Assembly (NCBI GenBank): GCA_036346355.1
Contig: JAYEVF010000051.1
Location: 186,001 to 250,000 of the forward strand
Source: Rhipidocladum racemiflorum
Lineage: Eukaryota > Streptophyta > Magnoliopsida > Poales > Poaceae
DNA length: 64,000 bases
Direction: 5' to 3'
Shown: positions 45,212 through 58,515 of the stretch, one piece after another
Numbering within the stretch: the first letter of the stretch is position 1
Layout: each line of letters begins with the position of its first letter
Translations under genes and position numbers: made by a program
The notes under the pieces: model-generated
The model's database searches: none
What the model was told of the DNA's origin: nothing
What the model saw: the letters and a program-made list of their open reading frames with translations, nothing else

Positions 45212-46680
45212 TTAGCAACCGAGCCCTTCTCCACCTCGGCAACCGAGCTCTCCACCACCTCAGCAAATGACCCCTCCTCTGCCTTGGAAACCAAGCCCTC
45301 CACCTCGGGAACTAACCCCTCCACCTCTACGAGTGTCCACTCCTTCCAATGTATATAGGCTAAGCCAGCAATCGTCGGGATCTCAAAGATAAAATCCACA
45401 AAGAACCAGGCTTGAAAGGATCTGCCAAAGCTCTGGGGATCATTGAAATTTACATTAGGAAAGCCCCAAGTTCCCGACTAGGTTTTGGGCAACCATGGAT
45501 TGGCATGCCATAATTTGCATGGATGGTACATGCAGAAGGCCAACAGGCCAAATGCTGCTTCGGGTTTCATGGTCAAATTCTCAAAGGCCTATTTCCACCA
45601 TGATGCAGGGCACTTTTTGATGAACTTCAAGGACTTATTTCAACTCTTCAACCTCAATTAGCTCAACGTATCAATCCTACGGTCTTGGATGTTGTAATAA
45701 GTATCTATCATCCTATGCCTACGGTCCATTACATTATTTATATGGATAAATATGTAATAGCAATTTGTGTGTCGTATGTATATACATGATCAAATTTGCA
45801 GCATGAAAATGGAAACCGATTGGATTCCTAGACCCTAGCTTGATTGCCGAGGAGACAATAAGACAAGGTGGAAACATGTTTTCTTGTTGATTGCAATTGT
45901 CTCCCATCTACTTTTAAAATACTTAAAAATTATCTTTATGGAATTAATGTACGTAGGATTTTCAATAATTATGATGACCTTAGAGGAAGACACAAAAAGG
46001 AGTGGGCCTATAGTCTACTACATATGATGAACTTTCAAGCACAAACTATAATAACATTTCTTGTACAAATTAAAATAATTATCATAATGTCCCTCCAACT
46101 GAGAAATATATATTGTATTTATGTAGTGCCATCAGGAGTCAAAAGAACATTCATGTGGCTTCTACTAATGCACTAGACGTATGCCGTCATCGATGCTCAA
46201 TGGTCAGATATACCCAAGGTATGCAACCCTAACTACATCAATTTGTCTACATGCATTTCATTCTTCATAATTAAAGCTATTCAGTAATAGCTATTCTTCC
46301 TAGCGCAGGACATGAAATTCTCCACGTCTACTTTTCCCTTGGACACTCTCGAGACATTTCGAGAAGAGCTCGCCACCTTCTTCCTTCTTTGATGTGATCC
46401 ATCGCAAAGGTGAGTTTAGGGGCTTGGATAGTCCTTAGGGACATTTATTCATATAATTGTAGATTAATTGCCATGTGAATTTTTCCAACTATAAATTGTG
46501 TAAATGTTTTTCAAGCGCCGATTGTTGTCTTGTCATCGTGTTGTTAACTATGTATTATGAAGTCTGGTCTTGTATTATTGTGTTATTTGTATGTGTTATG
46601 TGTTTGTATTATTTGCATAGAGGGCATAGTTAGCGTGATTCTTGATGCTAGTTATAAAATAGAAAAAAAAAGTATTCAAA
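45212..46680. other. Intergenic DNA, possible LINE relic
   Basis: 45220-45340 is a run of short CTCCACCTCGG-type repeats with a Glu/Val-rich minus frame, not called as a gene. 45560-45670 reads GFMVKFSKAYFHHDAGHFLM, faintly like the RT-upstream part of a plant LINE, too weak to call. The remainder shows nothing. Confidence 0.3.
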
Positions 46681-48534
46681 AAAGTACATATCGATCATAG
46701 ACGGTTTTAAGGTAACAACCATTTGTGATTAAGAATCACAAATGATTCTTTCGTATGAACCATCTGTGATGCTTCCTTGTCATAGACAGCTGGTGTGTAA
46801 TAAATCGTCTATAACAGACTGCTCATCTCTCTCTTGTTTTTTGAGCCACCGCCATGAAGCTACAACAAAAAATATCTCGTCAGAGCCCACCGCATCACCA
46901 TCGCCATTGCTGGCCTCGAGCTTCCTTCATTGCCATTTATTGCACCGGTGGGCCTCCACCGCATCTCATCTACTGCACTGCGCCACTCATCCTCGCTATT
47001 TTCCGCCCCTCTATTTGCCTAAATCCGTTGTGCCAACCCACTGTCTTCTTGTCGCACCACCGTAGGTCCGCTACCGCCTTTGTCGCGTCCCCCGTCATGT
47101 CGTCCCTCTACCGAGCCAGCGGCGCATGGGTCCTATGTGTTAGCGGTTTTTATTTTTCCGAAGCGCAAAAATCCCGACCAATAGCAAAGCGCCACGTGTC
47201 ACCTTCTCTCTCTCTCTCCTTTTTCTTTTTTTTTTCTGAATTTCTTGATCCGACCCACTTTTGAGAGCACGTTTGCACGTTCTCCTTCGTTCGAGCTCAA
47301 ATACAGTGATTCAAATTTCTAAATCCAAGATTTACTTTCCAGTACCATTCTTTTCAATTTTGAATTTTATTTGTATGTCTTTTATTTATTTGAGCTTGTT
47401 TTCCCTTATAGACGTCGTCGTCGAGGCTTCTAAAATCAACAAGAGGTAGAACCAAAGACATCTGATACAAGAAAGGCAAGTCTTCCTTGACCTTCCAAGT
47501 TTTTAAATACTTATGTTGTTTTAAATTAATGCATGTTTACTTTTATGCAATAGATTTTAAATTCGGTCTTAGTGTTTAGTTAAATTCCAGAATCGGCATG
47601 ACTCCTTGGCATTGAGCATTGTGTATCCTTGTCACCCTAACTAGTATTGTTTATTATAATTGTTGATAACTAGTAGAGTAGCACAATACGGTAGAGTTTC
47701 CTGTTTGTTAAACAAAATAAATGGAAAAAGTTTTAGACCAGGAGCGGATGGGAAGTTAGGTGGGTGCAAGAAGCACGAGGCTTGTAAAGTGATTGTTTCG
47801 CCTAGTCAATTAAGGACTCAAGCGTGTGTTGTTTCAAACAAAGCACTCTTTGTACAACCGCAAGTCTAAATGGGTATGACAAGGCCAATTAATTTGTGTG
47901 TCTCGTTATTAGCTTCGCCAGTGGGAGAAATGTGGGTACTAGTTGGAGGCACTCACAGTGCGCAAGAGGGGGCTTCTGAACTAGGTAGATGGAACCCTAT
48001 CAGCGGTGAAACCTTAGCGGGCGAGGTGAACCATATCAGCGATGAAACCTAATAGCGGTGAATCCTATTAGGTTTTGGGAACCTATGAGTGGTTGGAGCT
48101 CTCGGGTTATTGTTCGGTAGATGGAGCCAATCAGGTAGTTGGAACCTATCTAGTTGTCATTTCAAATTGAATTATTGCAACTATACTTGATCAAATGATG
48201 CTTTACGAAATTAATAGTGTATTTAAAGCTACATTTCTACTTTACGCTAAATGAGTCATATTATGCCTTCATTTGTCAAGCCTTGCATATAGTTATCATG
48301 CATTATGTTTCCAAGGCTTGCGAGTATGGTTGTGTACTCACCTTGCAACATACCAGCTTTCCACAGAGGAGTTCGCTAACGTAGAAGGTGACAACGAGTA
48401 CTTTGCTTGTGGTTTCAATGAAGGAGACAATAATCATTTATGATAACCTTTAATTATTACTGGCTCTTTTTCATAGACAGTTCACTAAACATCTGTAAAG
48501 ATAGTTTTTAAATGTCTGCGATGTGCTTCTGTGG
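46681..48534. mobile_element. CACTA-like end sequences around long-LTR debris
   Basis: 46695-46820 (ATCATAGACGGTTTT, CCATCTGTGATGC, GTCATAGACAG) and 48470-48530 (TTCATAGACAG, CATCTGTAAAG, TCTGCGATGTG) resemble subterminal repeats of another CACTA family; intact CACTA tips were not found. Between them, 47660-48430 resembles parts of the 4-kb LTR-type insertion at 54342-58414 in reverse orientation (shared GCGCAAGAGGGGGCTTCTG and CAGCGGTGAAACCT). Confidence 0.4.
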
Positions 48535-50150
48535 TAAGTCAGAACTTATTTCCAGAAAAATAACGTTCTTAGCCACGCCATTATCTTTGCTGTGACGTCA
48601 AAAACGTGTTGTTTTTCAAAACAGGTTAGAGGACGGTTAAATAATAATAAAATTCCATGTTTGGATTAGTTACTAAAAATGAACAAGTGCACGAGCATTG
48701 AGAGGCTTGCCGAAATGGATTTTTTTGCAGCCATCATTATTTACTTGGCTTTCAAGATCGAGCTTAACGGGAGTTTGTATGGTGTTCAAGATCGAGCTTA
48801 ACGGGAGCTTAACGGGAGTTTGTATGGCTTTCAAGATCGAGCTATACTTTTATTTTATTATGTTGGAAATATTAAGAATCCCAACCGTACTTCGATAAAA
48901 ACCTTAAAGGTCATTCACGTTATATTAGTTTGGACGGACAAAAGTTTTCCTTCATGGTATATATGGATTTCGAACAAAACACCTCAATATAGAAACATGA
49001 AAATTAAAAATAAAATCTTAAATTTTACTTTTTACCATTTTGCTTCTAAATTTGTACATATTCCGACAGTAAAGTTTTAGGTCATGATTGCTAGATTTCA
49101 ATTAAGATTTGTACGTATAACTCCAAACATATTGCAAATCGCGCTAATCGTCGCATGTCATACACAAGTTCTACTAGAAATGCAAGCGGCATACTACGCA
49201 GCGTGACTCATTTCTTTTTTCTTTTTTTTTTTCCGGAGAAAAAACAGAACACGGAAACATTTTTCGCATGCTCCGGAGAGCAAACGGAGCACGAAAATAT
49301 TTGTTTCGGGAAAAACGGAGAAAGCGCGCCGCGCGCGTGAACGAAAAATATTTTTTGTTTTTTTTTCGGAGGAAAAACAGACCACGAAAACATTTTTCCT
49401 ATGCTCCGGAGAGTAAACGGACCACGAAAATATTTTTTTCGGGGAAAACGGAGAAAGTGTGCCGCGCGCGTGAACGGAAAATATTTTTAGTTTTTTTTTC
49501 GAAGAAAAACAGACCACGAAAGCATTTTTTCCATGCTCCGGAGAGTAAACGGACAACGAAAACATTTTTTTCAGGGAAAACGGAGAAAGGACCTGAACGA
49601 AAAGTGCAGGGACCTATTTGATATAATTTTGGACTTGTTCGCTATTTCGAATAAGTAAGAAAGGGCTCGTTCGTAATTCGTATTTAACGGGAGGTTCTTT
49701 GGGTAAAATGGCGAACGGAGGACCTAAACGCGAACCGGAAAAAATTATTTCACACTCACGGGAAATTACAAAGGACTTATTCGTAAATAGATAGGACCTA
49801 TCTGTAATTACCAAAAACCGGAGTTTTTTCTGCTAAAAAGGGAGAGAGAGTGAGGGAGGAGACGTGGCATAGCTGAGGGGCTAGGAATCCTTCGAGGATT
49901 GTTTTGCTGAAGATATGGTAATTAGCAATATTCTACACATCATAGCAAGTCGCGGCCAAGGTTCCAAAATCTGTTTTGGTAGAAAATCCCGCACCTTGGG
50001 AGGTAGAGTTTCTTGGAGGTTCCTGGCGGTAACTGGTTTTAAACCGGCATGTTGAACTTGCCAAATTCGAATATCAATTTTGAATTTGAAAGAGGTGACG
50101 GAGCGAGAACCACTTGGTAGTAGCCTTTTTTTTTGGTAGTAGGCAGTAGG
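48535..50150. repeat. Segmental duplicate A (contains a Helitron)
   Basis: Outside the Helitron it matches 51510-52165 in the same order: ATAACGTTCTTAG, TTTGGACGGAC, then TCATAGCAAGTCGCGGCC and CCAAAATCTGTTTTGGTAGA. Within it GATCGAGCTTAACGGGAG is repeated at 48757-48815. Confidence 0.8.
49174..49913 (-). mobile_element. Non-autonomous Helitron, 740 bp, with three internal 132-bp repeats
   Basis: On the minus strand the element starts TCTTCAGCAAAAC (from 49913) and ends TTTCTAG (at 49174), lying exactly between A and T of the host. The uninserted copy at 52000/52001 reads GACAAGTTCCA|TATGGTAATT. TC...CTAG ends, A/T insertion site and lack of a target duplication define Helitrons. Inside are three tandem units of about 132 bp, marked by GCTCCGGAG near 49270, 49403 and 49535, each with CGGGGAAAACGGAGAAAG-like sequence. 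No Rep/helicase is encoded. Confidence 0.9.
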
Positions 50151-51509
50151 AAAAGCCGAACTTATTTCTCCAAGCATTTAGCGTTGCCTTTCAATTCATG
50201 GACATTGGGATTGTGTTGTTGAGAGATCGTGTGGTGGTCTACCCATGTGTGAAGAGCAATTGACTGTGCTTGAGCCTGTGATGCTCAGGACTGAGTTTGT
50301 TTTGAATTCATATTAAATTTGAAGCATTTAGCCTTGCGGTACTACTGGCCCTTATATGACGATAGTTATTTTCCAGGAGGGTAATTTTTTGAGTCTCAAG
50401 GGAATCGGCACTACCGACTTTCGGAGCGGTAGTACCGGGCGAGCAGTACTACCGGCCATTACATGGCTGTAGTACCGACTAACGGTACTACCGGCCATGA
50501 GGGGCAATCGTACCAGCTGGTCAGTACTACCGGCTCCTAGTTGGCGGTAGTTATTTTCTAAAGTGAGATTCTGTGAATTGGAAATTGTGCTTAAGTGAGT
50601 TTTATGGCATAATTTGTTGAGCAATCCTATGTGATGTATTCTCTTGCCTATGATGGTCGTAGGACTTCGAAGATAGGTCATGGTGAGGCGAAGGAGACCA
50701 TGACTAGACTAGGAGAGCTGAGGTCTAGACGGTCTAGGCGGCACCGAAGATGACTGAGACCAGGGAGTTGCTATAAGATGAGAAGGCAAGTGGATTGTGG
50801 AGATGCTAGGTTAAGCCCTACTCAAGTGAAGGAGGATAATTGTATCACAGATTCGCGGATGGAGTAGTAGTTAAATTAGTGTGTTTTGGGAAGCGTGCAA
50901 AATCTGTTTGTTTATGGGTTTTGGGTTAGACTATGTACAGTGAGTGAGCCAATCCTAGTCCTTGATGAGGTTCCGTATGGATGATGGAAGTCATCCACAG
51001 TGGAGATTGCTCTGGTTAGACTATTAATAGAGGGGTAGAGGGATGTCTCTTCATAAGGGTTTGAGGGTGTTGTGTGAGAAGAATTTTGGTTTCCTTATGA
51101 TTTCGATGAAGGAGATCCGGAATACTAGGATGCACACCCTAGTCGATTACTTGTTGGACGAATGGATGGGCTGTTTTGATATTAATTGTTTAATTTCGCT
51201 GCTACTTATTTTAACTCAAGACTATGTTGTTGGTTAATTGTATTTCTTGACCATAAGGTCCATACATGTTGCTTTATTATTATTATTTGGATTCGTAATA
51301 TGGATGTGTTATCATCATTTTTATCACTATATGCACTAGCATGATCCTAGCCTGCTATACACAGAGTTTGGATTTGCAAATTCGGGTCCCGACAATAATC
51401 ATTCATGATAACCTTTAATTATTACCGGCTCTTTTTTCACAGATGGTTGAGTAAACGTCTGTTAAGATAGTTTTAAAATGTCTGCGATGTGCTTGTGTGG
51501 TAAGTCAGA
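50151..51509. other. LTR-type debris with GTACTACCGG repeats
   Basis: 50395-50560 contains about six dispersed copies, in both orientations, of GTACTACCGGC (for example CAGTACTACCGGC at about 50450 and 50520). 50640-51390 is non-coding, LTR-like, with no firm borders. 51390-51509 repeats 48430-48534. Confidence 0.4.
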
Positions 51510-52165
51510 ACTTATTTACAGAAAAATAACGTTCTTAGTCACGCCATTATCTTTGCTGTGGCAAAAATGTGTTGTTTTTAAAGATCGAGTTTGGATGGTG
51601 TTCCCGCCTTATACATCAACCCATGGGATGCACCGGCTATACTTTTATTCTCTCATGTTCGAAATATTTAAGAATCCTAACCGTACTTTGATAAAATAAA
51701 AAAATAAAAAAAACCTTAAAGGTCATTCACGTTATATTAGTTTGGACGGACCAAACTTTTTCCTTCATGTATATATGGATTTCGAACAAAACACATCAAT
51801 ATACAAACTTTAAAATTAAAAATGAAATCTTAAATTTTACTTTTTACCATTTTTTCTAAATTTGTACATATTACGATGGTAAAGTTTTAGGCCATGATTA
51901 CCAAGTCAAATTTCGAAATTTGCTAGATTTCAATTAAGATTTGTACGTATATATAACTCAAAACATATTGCTAGTCGATAGCATGTCATGACAAGTTCCA
52001 TATGGTAATTAGCAATATTCTTCAAATCATAGCAAGTCGCGGCCATGGTTCCAAAATCTGTTTTGGTAGAAAATCCTGCACCTTGGCAGGTAGAGTTTCT
52101 TACCGGTTCGTACCGGTAACTAGTTTTAAACCGGCCTGTTGAACTTTCCAAATTCAAATATCAAG
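51510..52165. repeat. Segmental duplicate B (Helitron-free)
   Basis: Second copy of the block at 48535-50150. It preserves the empty site for the Helitron at 52000/52001. Confidence 0.8.
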
Positions 52166-53890
52166 TCTGAACTTGTCTGTTCCTAAGGTAACTTCTTTCT
52201 TTGGTGGGGTTTAGAAACACACAAACAGCAGGTTGATTAAGACAAACGGATGCAAAATGGTGCACAAAGGAAGTTTCAAACACACTACTATAAACGAACA
52301 ACTCTGCTTTGCGAATCGCGAGGTTAGTAAGGTGAAGAGGTACCAACCAGACGGAGTTCAGTAGTCATTTTGAACAACTTCGTGGATACTAATACCAGCA
52401 GCAAAGCAAACACCGTGACAAATATATCTAACCCATCGGCTGCAGATTAAGATTTCTCCACTCCCTACAAAGATTAGATGCTTAATCCCTGGTCCAACAA
52501 GCTTATATATTTCTGTGCACATGATGCAATTGTAGTACCTCTAGAGCCGCGAGGCAAATCAAGCCGAGGAGGAGCGAAACAAAGACTTGAAAAGAGAAGT
52601 CCTCTCCAAGAAATCCAGTCCCAAATGCAGATATATCACTTGATCATCTTGCTCAAAATGAAAGAAAATTTCGCTGGGTCATTTCTGGTGGCAAAACTCT
52701 GGAACACAAGGTACTGCAAGATCGAGCAACCATATGTCAGATGGGTGTAATGGCGACGGTACAAGCTTTTGGCATTGCCCCACCTTGCTTTTCTTTTTCC
52801 AAAGCATGGTTCCTTGCTTATAGTTGCAGGTAGTGTCGATATTGATAGACTCTATGAGCTTTTTGTTTGTTCTTTTCTTGTTTAGAGCAGAGTCTGTCTT
52901 TCCTTTTTTTTTAATAAAAAAGCATAGATGCAAAGAGACTATGCTGCATCGTGTTTAAACATCAGTGACTAGAATGAAAAGGGGATCAAATCCTAAGGTG
53001 ATGTATCCCCCAAATTGAAATATTCAATTGAAGATCTTCAAATGGAATGTTTTCTGAATCACTCAGTAATCGAAAGTTTTTGGACTTTTGAGCTGAAATT
53101 TCCCCGGCTCAGATTTCGAAAATTCCTTTTGAAATTTCACCGGTTGAAAATTTTCAAATTCTAGTTGAAATTTCCCTAAACAAAAGTTCCAATTATGGAG
53201 TTTGAAAGTTTTCCATTTCAACTGATGATCTTTGAAGTGCGTGAGGGGCGCGCAGTGGTGGAAAGGGACGACAGCGAGAGTGGGAAGATGGGGGAAGAAA
53301 CACATGTCCATAAGTTTTGATGCATGTGGTTAACCACAAATTAGCCAAACCCTTTTCCTTTAGCATTAGAGCTCTGTTTTTAAGCGAGTTTCTACATTTG
53401 TATGGGTTCGCACTCGGTCTTCAACCTTTAATGCACTTTCTAGCAAGTTCTTTAAGCTAGATATACGCACTGTTAGTTTGCACTGAAAAAATTCTTTAAG
53501 CTCCACTGCCAATTATGAACTTCTCATCTTCAGTAAATCGTTTTTCTGACATCAACAAAATGTTATTTGTTTGAAGTTCTAAATGGAGCACCAAGATTAC
53601 TGTTGTAACAAGGTTACCAAACATAAATCGGGAATGTAGGTGACTGTCACCTTGAGCGGTAGGAATATTAGAGTATGGTTGGTAATACATTTGTTGAAAT
53701 AAAGAGTAAAGAAAGACCTGACAGAATATGTTTAATTATTTCCAAGAAGCACAACGCCTGAAGTTATAGCAAGTATTTCGACTCGACAGGAAGACTTATA
53801 AAAACGTTACAGGATTATTAGAGAATGGCTTGGGGAAATGACTCCAAGGTGCTAATTTTGTAGCATCGATATTTGAGTATGCACCGGTGC
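52166..53890. other. Intergenic DNA
   Basis: 52200-52290 repeats 42060-42120. 53080-53230 is rich in GAAATTTC- and TTGAAAATTTTC-like words in both orientations, perhaps a degraded small element. No gene was recognised. Confidence 0.3.
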
Positions 53891-53979
53891 TTAACAGGTG
53901 CTTATGCATGTAACTACGTCTAAAATAGATAGTAAACTAATCTAAACACCTACAAAGATGTGCTTGCTTTAGAGTACAT
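53891..53979. repeat. NLR-flank block Z, copy 2 (left part)
   Basis: It matches 28667-28732 joined to 29184-29214, without the hAT-like element and without the chromovirus LTR. It resumes at 58516. Confidence 0.85.
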
Positions 53980-54341
53980 TGTTGGAATAAGTCTTAGTGT
54001 GTGTGGTTTTTTGTTAGTTGCATGGCATGCATGGGAGCAGATCGTGATCAAGAGGATGGCGTGAGACTCGGCAGCCATGACCTTGTGATTATCTCATGCA
54101 TGGTAATTAGCAGGTAGTAGAGTGCTTGGTCCTCCTGGCTTGTAGGCGTATGAACAAGTCCATGCATGCAGTCAAGTGGTGGAACGGGTAGATCGCCAAG
54201 TTGTGTACGTGCGTAACGGCCGGGAGGCCAGAGATGTCCCGTTCCTTTATAAATACCTGTACTCACTTTTGTTTTAGCAAGGAGAGTGGTTCTCAATAAG
54301 AAACAGAGCAAGCTAGTTGTATTGTGTCCAAGCATCTTTGT

Positions 54342-57300
54342 TGTGGGCCCCCGGATCGGCTATCCGGAGTCCTCTGTGTATTTCTGTACTAGTCCCAGAT
54401 CAGTAGCTAGTACACACAGTCAAAAGTGATGAATCAACAACTATATCACGAATACAAATAACTAAATAAGAAATAATACCAACTAAAAGCAAAAACCTTA
54501 TGGTCAAGGTTTACCATTATGGCCTGGACAGGCTGAACAACTTGAACAACTGCAGCGGAAGACAAAAACGCCAATGCGACCCATCCAAATGCCCACAGGC
54601 AATCGAGTGGAGAACGCACCCTAGTCGATGGAAATCTTGAACAGCTTCTTTCACTTCTGAGAGAGGATTAGAATGTAGCACGTGAGTACATAAAGTACTC
54701 AGCAAGTCTGGGAAATATGCACGATGTAGGCTATCCAAAGATGGCTTAATATGGTTCTTTTGCATAAAGCCAAGTTTCATCAAATCATACTTGTTAATAA
54801 TTTTCACAAAGCATATTTGAGCAATTCTTTTAATTATTGAATTATGTAATAATGTAGTGAAGGTTCTAACCACCACTCACTAATATACGAGGCTCTATCC
54901 GCCACATCTCAACAAGATCAGGGTTCAATCCATTCACATGGCTCTATCTGCCACGATTCTCAAAATCAGGTTCCTTCCACCTACCTGGCTTTAGCCGCCA
55001 GAAGCACACCCGAGAGTTCTAACCGCTCGCGGATCCCAAAACAAACCATTGTTTAGTTCGAAACCAAAAACCAAAGTCTACCAGTATGAAAGCATTCAAC
55101 AAGCTTTGCCTTTGACCGTAGGCACGGCTATTCGAATAGTTTTAACTCTGCAGAGTGTGTACAACTTTACCCACAAGACATGATATTCCCTTGATGCCAC
55201 GCGATTAACACACTTCCTTAGGTGTGCCGGCAGGGATATCATGACAAGGCCTTTACAATGTATACGCCTAACCCGACTCACCCGCTGAGGTTTCACCGCT
55301 GTTAGGGTTATATCCACCCAGTACAGAAGCCCCCTCTTGCGCCGTGTAAGATAAACAACAACAACAACAACAACAACAATGCCTCTTTCCGGCGCTCACA
55401 CAACCACCGAGTGGTGAGTCTAAGTCAGGTTTCTACAAATTAGTTAGCCAGGTCGTACCATTATAGACATGTGGTTGTACGGTAATGCTTAGAATGGAGA
55501 CAGTCATAAGCGTCGGTCCTTAATTGACTTGGGGCGGTACTTGCACAAAAGAACCAAGGCTTGGTTCGCTTCACCCGACATTCCAGCCGCCCAAGTCGAA
55601 ATCATTTTTCATTTTACTTTTATTTTGTAAACCATTGGCAATACTCCTTGCCTATAACTTCAATACAAGTTTTCAAGAGATAATTGAAAGTCCCACCCAT
55701 GGGTGAATATTGACCGATAAGCGAGGCTAAGCCTTTCTACCGTACTATTCTATTCCACCAATAGTTTGTTTTTGTAAAATACACATCTCAGGGGTTGATG
55801 ACAATCCTTATAACCAATTCTGTAATCTCTAATAATCATTAAATTGCCCTAATGGCACAATCATGGGAATAATCCGATTCAATATCGTATCCATAAAGTA
55901 TGGAGTATATCAGGGTAATATCCTAACTCTCAAAAATCATATTAAACCCCAATTACGTGTGTCTATTTCCCTTGAACTATGATTTGTATTAATGAATTGA
56001 CCATCATTCTTATAGCGATCGCTCGTATCATCCACAAAGAATATTTCACAAATTCATCTCTAATCATTTCGAATACAATCCACCGATAATACGTCATAAC
56101 ACCCTATATTTAATCCTTCACACTATCACCCTTAAATCATCTATTTTAATCCACCAAAAATACGCCATAATATTATTCACTAAACCACCAAACATCCTGG
56201 ACTATTCACAATCTCCCTAAATGATTATCACATAGCATTCTAGTTAAAATCCACCGAAACATAATTCACCACTTGTTCTATTTGACCTATACATATGACT
56301 CTCAATAACATTCATTTACTCTCCCCGACTATTATTCCTGACATCATACATCTTCCAACATCCTCCCAATCCACCAAAATACATGAACTACCATTCATAG
56401 ATCAATGTTATGAGTACAAGCCCCATATCAACTCTAATATTCATCTATCTCCAATTTGCATTCCACCCCAATCCATACTCATTATATTGTTAACTACTAT
56501 CACAATCCAACTCCTCAACATTTAAATGATCACCACCATAAATCAATTTCATAATAACAATCCTCACATTATCACTAATATCCATCCGTCTCCCAATTAC
56601 ATTGTCCCCGATTAACTCTATTCAAATTATCTGCTAAATAGTCATTTTCCCCATCAAAATGTATTTTATTAAAAATATTTATTATGGTGGATCCCTGTTC
56701 TAGGTCGACAAAGGGTTATGGATAACAAATCTCAAGGAGGTATAAACAACTGGTATAACTAACCACTTAACGTTTTAACATCACCATTTTATGTAATTAG
56801 CAATGCGGTTTGTAAAAGCGAGGTAAAACATTTATAAAGCATAGGTTCAATATGCGTCAATGAGACTTGCCTCGGTCACAGCAAGAATGTTGCACTCTTT
56901 GAAGTCCGGCGGCGGGATCGGCGGTCGCGGCAGAATCGTTGACTACGCGCAAAACGAGGCAATAAATAAATAAAAGAAAATAAATAAAATCCAAAAAATA
57001 CAAAAGTAGTACTGGCGGGTAGATCTTGATTTTAGATGAATTTAGAAACTTGAACGGAGTCAATCGGAGTTCGGACGCAAAAGATATAAGCGTTCGAAGT
57101 TGGAAAATGATGGAAAATCAAGAAAAAGAGAAAAATTACTATTTGCTACAGTAACTCGCGATTTTTGTTGTTCCAGAACAGAACCAAACTACAGAGAGCA
57201 CTCCAAAATCCAAAAACTTGGATTTTCCCCCCATTTTTGCATGGATTTGGACCAAATAAAATCATGGATTCTGTAGATAACATCCTTAGGGACTCATAGG

Positions 57301-58414
57301 AGGAAGGAATTGGATTGATTCTCACCGGAGACGATGAATTTCGCGATGAACGACGGTTCGGCCAAAGCAACAAAAATCCGAAATTCGTCGCCAATCCTTG
57401 AGGGATCCTAAAATTGATTGTTGGGTTAGACTCTAGACTCAATCACAGTCACAAGGAACCAATTGGAGTTGAGAAAAACCCACCGGAATGGATGCTAGGA
57501 GGATGAACTTGAAGAACACCGAAAAACGGCGACCCGGCGTTGGTTTTCTTGATCTAGCGGGCAAATGAGTTGGAGAGGCTAAAGGAGATGCATACCACCG
57601 GGACGGGGGTTCTTATAGGGAGAGGATGGAGGTGGTGGTGCGGCGTTTGGACAAGAAACGGACGAGTTAATGGCAAGTGAGTGGATTTCAGTTTTTCTTG
57701 AATGAGGCCGTTTCCGGCGAGATTGATGGCTCACCGAGGTGGGGAATGGCAAGAGCTCGCCGTTGCGGATCCAACGGAACCGACGGTTCGCGTTTTGGAG
57801 TTGTGTGGAGGGAGCTAGAAGGATTGGAAGATTTGCCCTAGCCATTGGAGCAAGCTCCATGCTCTCTGTTCTTCCCCCATGGCAAGAGGTTGAAGATGGC
57901 ACTGTAGCAGTGACACGTGGCAAGCTCCGGTTGGCTCTCTTTTACGCGAATAAACCACCCTAGAGAAAAATAAGGAAAAATGGCCTAAAAATTCCGGAAA
58001 AATTCATAGAGCCATTTTAGAATATTTGGGACCCAATAAAATTAGTTTGGTTGAATTTGGATGATTTTTGTGGAATTAAATAATCGGGCGCGGATCGCAG
58101 GCATTAAACAAAAGCCGCGCGAGATAAAATAGGAACGGAGGTCCAAAAATTCGGGGAATGATTTCTAAAATCATTTTGGAATATTTGGAACACAAATGAA
58201 GTGGTTTGGGGATTTTTGGAGCATTTTTGGACTCGCGTGAAATTTCTGCACCGTGAGAACTGGAAAATCCGATTTTTATTTGGAAGGGTATTAACTCGAG
58301 ATGTTGAGTTGGAAAGGATGCCAGGTTAATATAAACACCAGAGAAACTCCAACTTTTGAATTTACTTTATTTAAATTAGGTTTTTCTCCAGAAAGCGAAA
58401 ACCAGGGTGTTACA
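54342..58414 (-). mobile_element. Nested LTR-type insertion without genes, 4,073 bp
   Basis: It is flanked by TTTGT (54337-54341 and 58415-58419). On the minus strand it starts TGTAACACCC and ends GGGGGCCCACA, so it has TG...CA ends. No second copy of either end was found inside, and no coding domain was recognised. A very long solo LTR of a gypsy family, or a large non-coding derivative, fits best. A (CAA)n microsatellite lies at 55354-55379; 57570-57960 is GC-rich and gene-like but encodes nothing recognised. Confidence 0.8.
55354..55379 (+). repeat. (CAA)n microsatellite
   Basis: About eight CAA units within the nested LTR-type insertion. Confidence 0.9.
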
Positions 58415-58515
58415 TTTGTTCTAGTGTATTTCTATGTCCTTGTATCCAAAGAAGCAAGTGTGTGTGTGTTTGTGATAAACATTAGAGAGAGAGAGAGAGG
58501 GAGTGATTCCCAACA

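Larger units (their letters stand above)
53980..58515 (+). mobile_element. Solo LTR (458 bp) interrupted by a nested 4-kb insertion
   Basis: The LTR starts TGTTGGAATAAG and ends ATTCCCAACA, with the 5-bp duplication TACAT on each side (53975-53979 and 58516-58520). The single-copy site in block Z copy 1 is near 29210 (TACAC). A TATAAATA box lies at 54248-54255. Without the nested insertion (54342-58414 plus one TTTGT) it is 458 bp, with no coding region or second LTR, so recombination left a solo LTR. The ends look copia-like. Confidence 0.88.

Noticed and set aside
45019..45399. 126-codon minus ORF with Glu/Val-rich repeats
   Set aside because: Starts inside the Tourist element and runs through short CTCCACCTCGG repeats; no recognisable domain.
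45400..45690. Possible LINE reverse-transcriptase fragment
   Set aside because: Only a weak resemblance over about 35 codons with stops; not enough to call a feature.
46742..47264. ORFs of 107 and 136 codons near CACTA-like repeats
   Set aside because: Overlapping frames of similar length and Ser/His/Pro-rich composition without domain similarity.
49194..49621. Repetitive ORFs of up to 123 codons
   Set aside because: Same Helitron tandem repeat in the other orientation.
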